Of a stretch of 64,000 nucleotides of DNA, positions 63,368 to 64,000 are shown in pieces. Source of the stretch: Paramecium sonneborni (lineage: Eukaryota; Ciliophora; Oligohymenophorea; Peniculida; Parameciidae). The position numbers were made by a program, and so were the translations under genes. How positions within the stretch are numbered: position 1 is the first letter of the stretch; each line of letters starts with the position of its first letter. Location: positions 376,221 through 440,220 of the forward strand of contig CAJJDN010000010.1 in assembly GCA_905182985.1 (NCBI GenBank), read 5' to 3'. The notes under the pieces were generated by a model. It was not told where the DNA came from and did not search any database. It was given only the letters and a program-made list of their open reading frames with translations.

Positions 63368-64000
63368 ATGATTGAAAAATCAAAAATTCGATAAATTCTT
63401 CTTGATAAATCGTTAGGCTAAATCTTAAAAGTAGATGGACCTGTTGAATCTATAAAGGTTGAAGAATAGATAGCTAATTTACAAACCTTTCATTAACATT
63501 TTCATACAACTGCTAAGAGAGAGCATTCAGCTACTTCCAGATTCAGAAATAAGGTTGAAAAATTATAAGATGAATTTTGGAAATGCATACGACCAAGAAC
63601 TCCTTCAGTTTCTATTAACTGTAGATAAAGAGTTACAATATTCGATGAATAAAAAGATATTAAATTACAGTAAGCTACTAATTTTGTCATTCCATGGGAG
63701 CCAACGAAAAAACATATACCACTTGATAAGCAAACTAAAAGAAAATCTTTGCACACTTAAGCTATTATACATGATTTGAATTGTGATCCTCCCAAACCTA
63801 AGACAATTTGCTATGTCAACTATTCTAAAATGTCGTTTAATAGATAAAGACCATCATCTTAATATCATATAGATGATTAGAAGGCAACATAAACATACTT
63901 ATATTTGAAGTACATTATAATTAAAAAAGACCTAATTTCTATAGAAGAAATATGGATTTTGCAAGATTGGTTGATAGGAATAATGCATCTCCATATATCA
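63368..64000 (+). CDS. Unknown basic protein, 3' end outside the window
   Basis: ATG 63368 opens a frame with no TGA to the right edge, apart from a 20-nt intron near 63911-63930 (gtacatta...aaaaag) that keeps coding-like residues (KPNFYRRNMDFARLVD). The start MIEKSKIRQILLDKSL is followed by a long, basic, Arg/Lys/Gln-rich protein with RPRTPSVSINCRQRV and FVIPWEPTKKHIPLD. No domain is recognised. The composition recalls microtubule-associated or axonemal proteins of ciliates, but this is only a guess. Confidence 0.65.

Overview
The window reads as ciliate macronuclear DNA of the Paramecium type. Three things point there. Long reading frames stay open only if TAA and TAG are read as glutamine, with TGA as the only stop. 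Introns are tiny (20-36 nt, mostly GTA...TAG), and whenever they are removed the coding lengths become exact multiples of three. Genes are packed tail to tail with gaps of about 15-60 bp on very AT-rich DNA. All gene models here are hand translations in that code; no database search was run, so names rest on recognised motifs.

Layout, left to right: a partial unknown gene (1-1788); a TGA-interrupted gene and decayed DNA (2.3-4.6 kb); a small possibly myristoylated protein; a 578-aa unknown protein; an EF-hand protein on the minus strand; a single-pass membrane protein. Then a polycystin/TRPP-type channel sits just downstream of a 1123-aa unknown protein (9-14.8 kb). Next come a tandem CCCH zinc-finger gene, a hybrid histidine kinase, an atypical MAP kinase with a TGH activation loop, a small gene, and an IQ-like protein. 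From 23.5 to 28 kb there are a frameshifted membrane gene, a frameshifted MYB gene, a protein kinase and a TALE homeobox gene with a glutamine-rich tail. From 27.9 to 36.9 kb lie a large coiled-coil protein, a kinase, decayed kinase remnants, and a CDPK locus that appears twice because of an assembly seam (a single N at 35130 flanked by the same 1198 bp).

From 36.9 to 43 kb: a BUD23 rRNA methyltransferase, a Rab geranylgeranyltransferase alpha subunit, and a CPAP/SAS-4-like basal-body protein with about 18 FDDIPI repeats. After that: a poly-Asn protein, a leucine-rich-repeat protein, a pseudokinase with a Q-rich tail, an EF-hand protein, a TGA-interrupted membrane gene, a 1292-aa Q/N/K-rich protein, an 1101-aa coiled-coil protein, an SCP/FCP1-type phosphatase, two more coiled-coil proteins, a B-box/WD40-like protein and a partial gene at the right edge.

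Two themes tie the window together. One is signalling (at least six kinase-fold genes, one phosphatase, calcium-binding proteins, a Ca-type channel family member) and cytoskeletal or basal-body structure. The other is gene decay: several frames are clean apart from one or two TGA codons or a single-base shift, which would fit ongoing loss of duplicate genes after the whole-genome duplications known in Paramecium. Sequencing or assembly error is the competing explanation, and the seam at 35130 shows that this assembly does contain errors.
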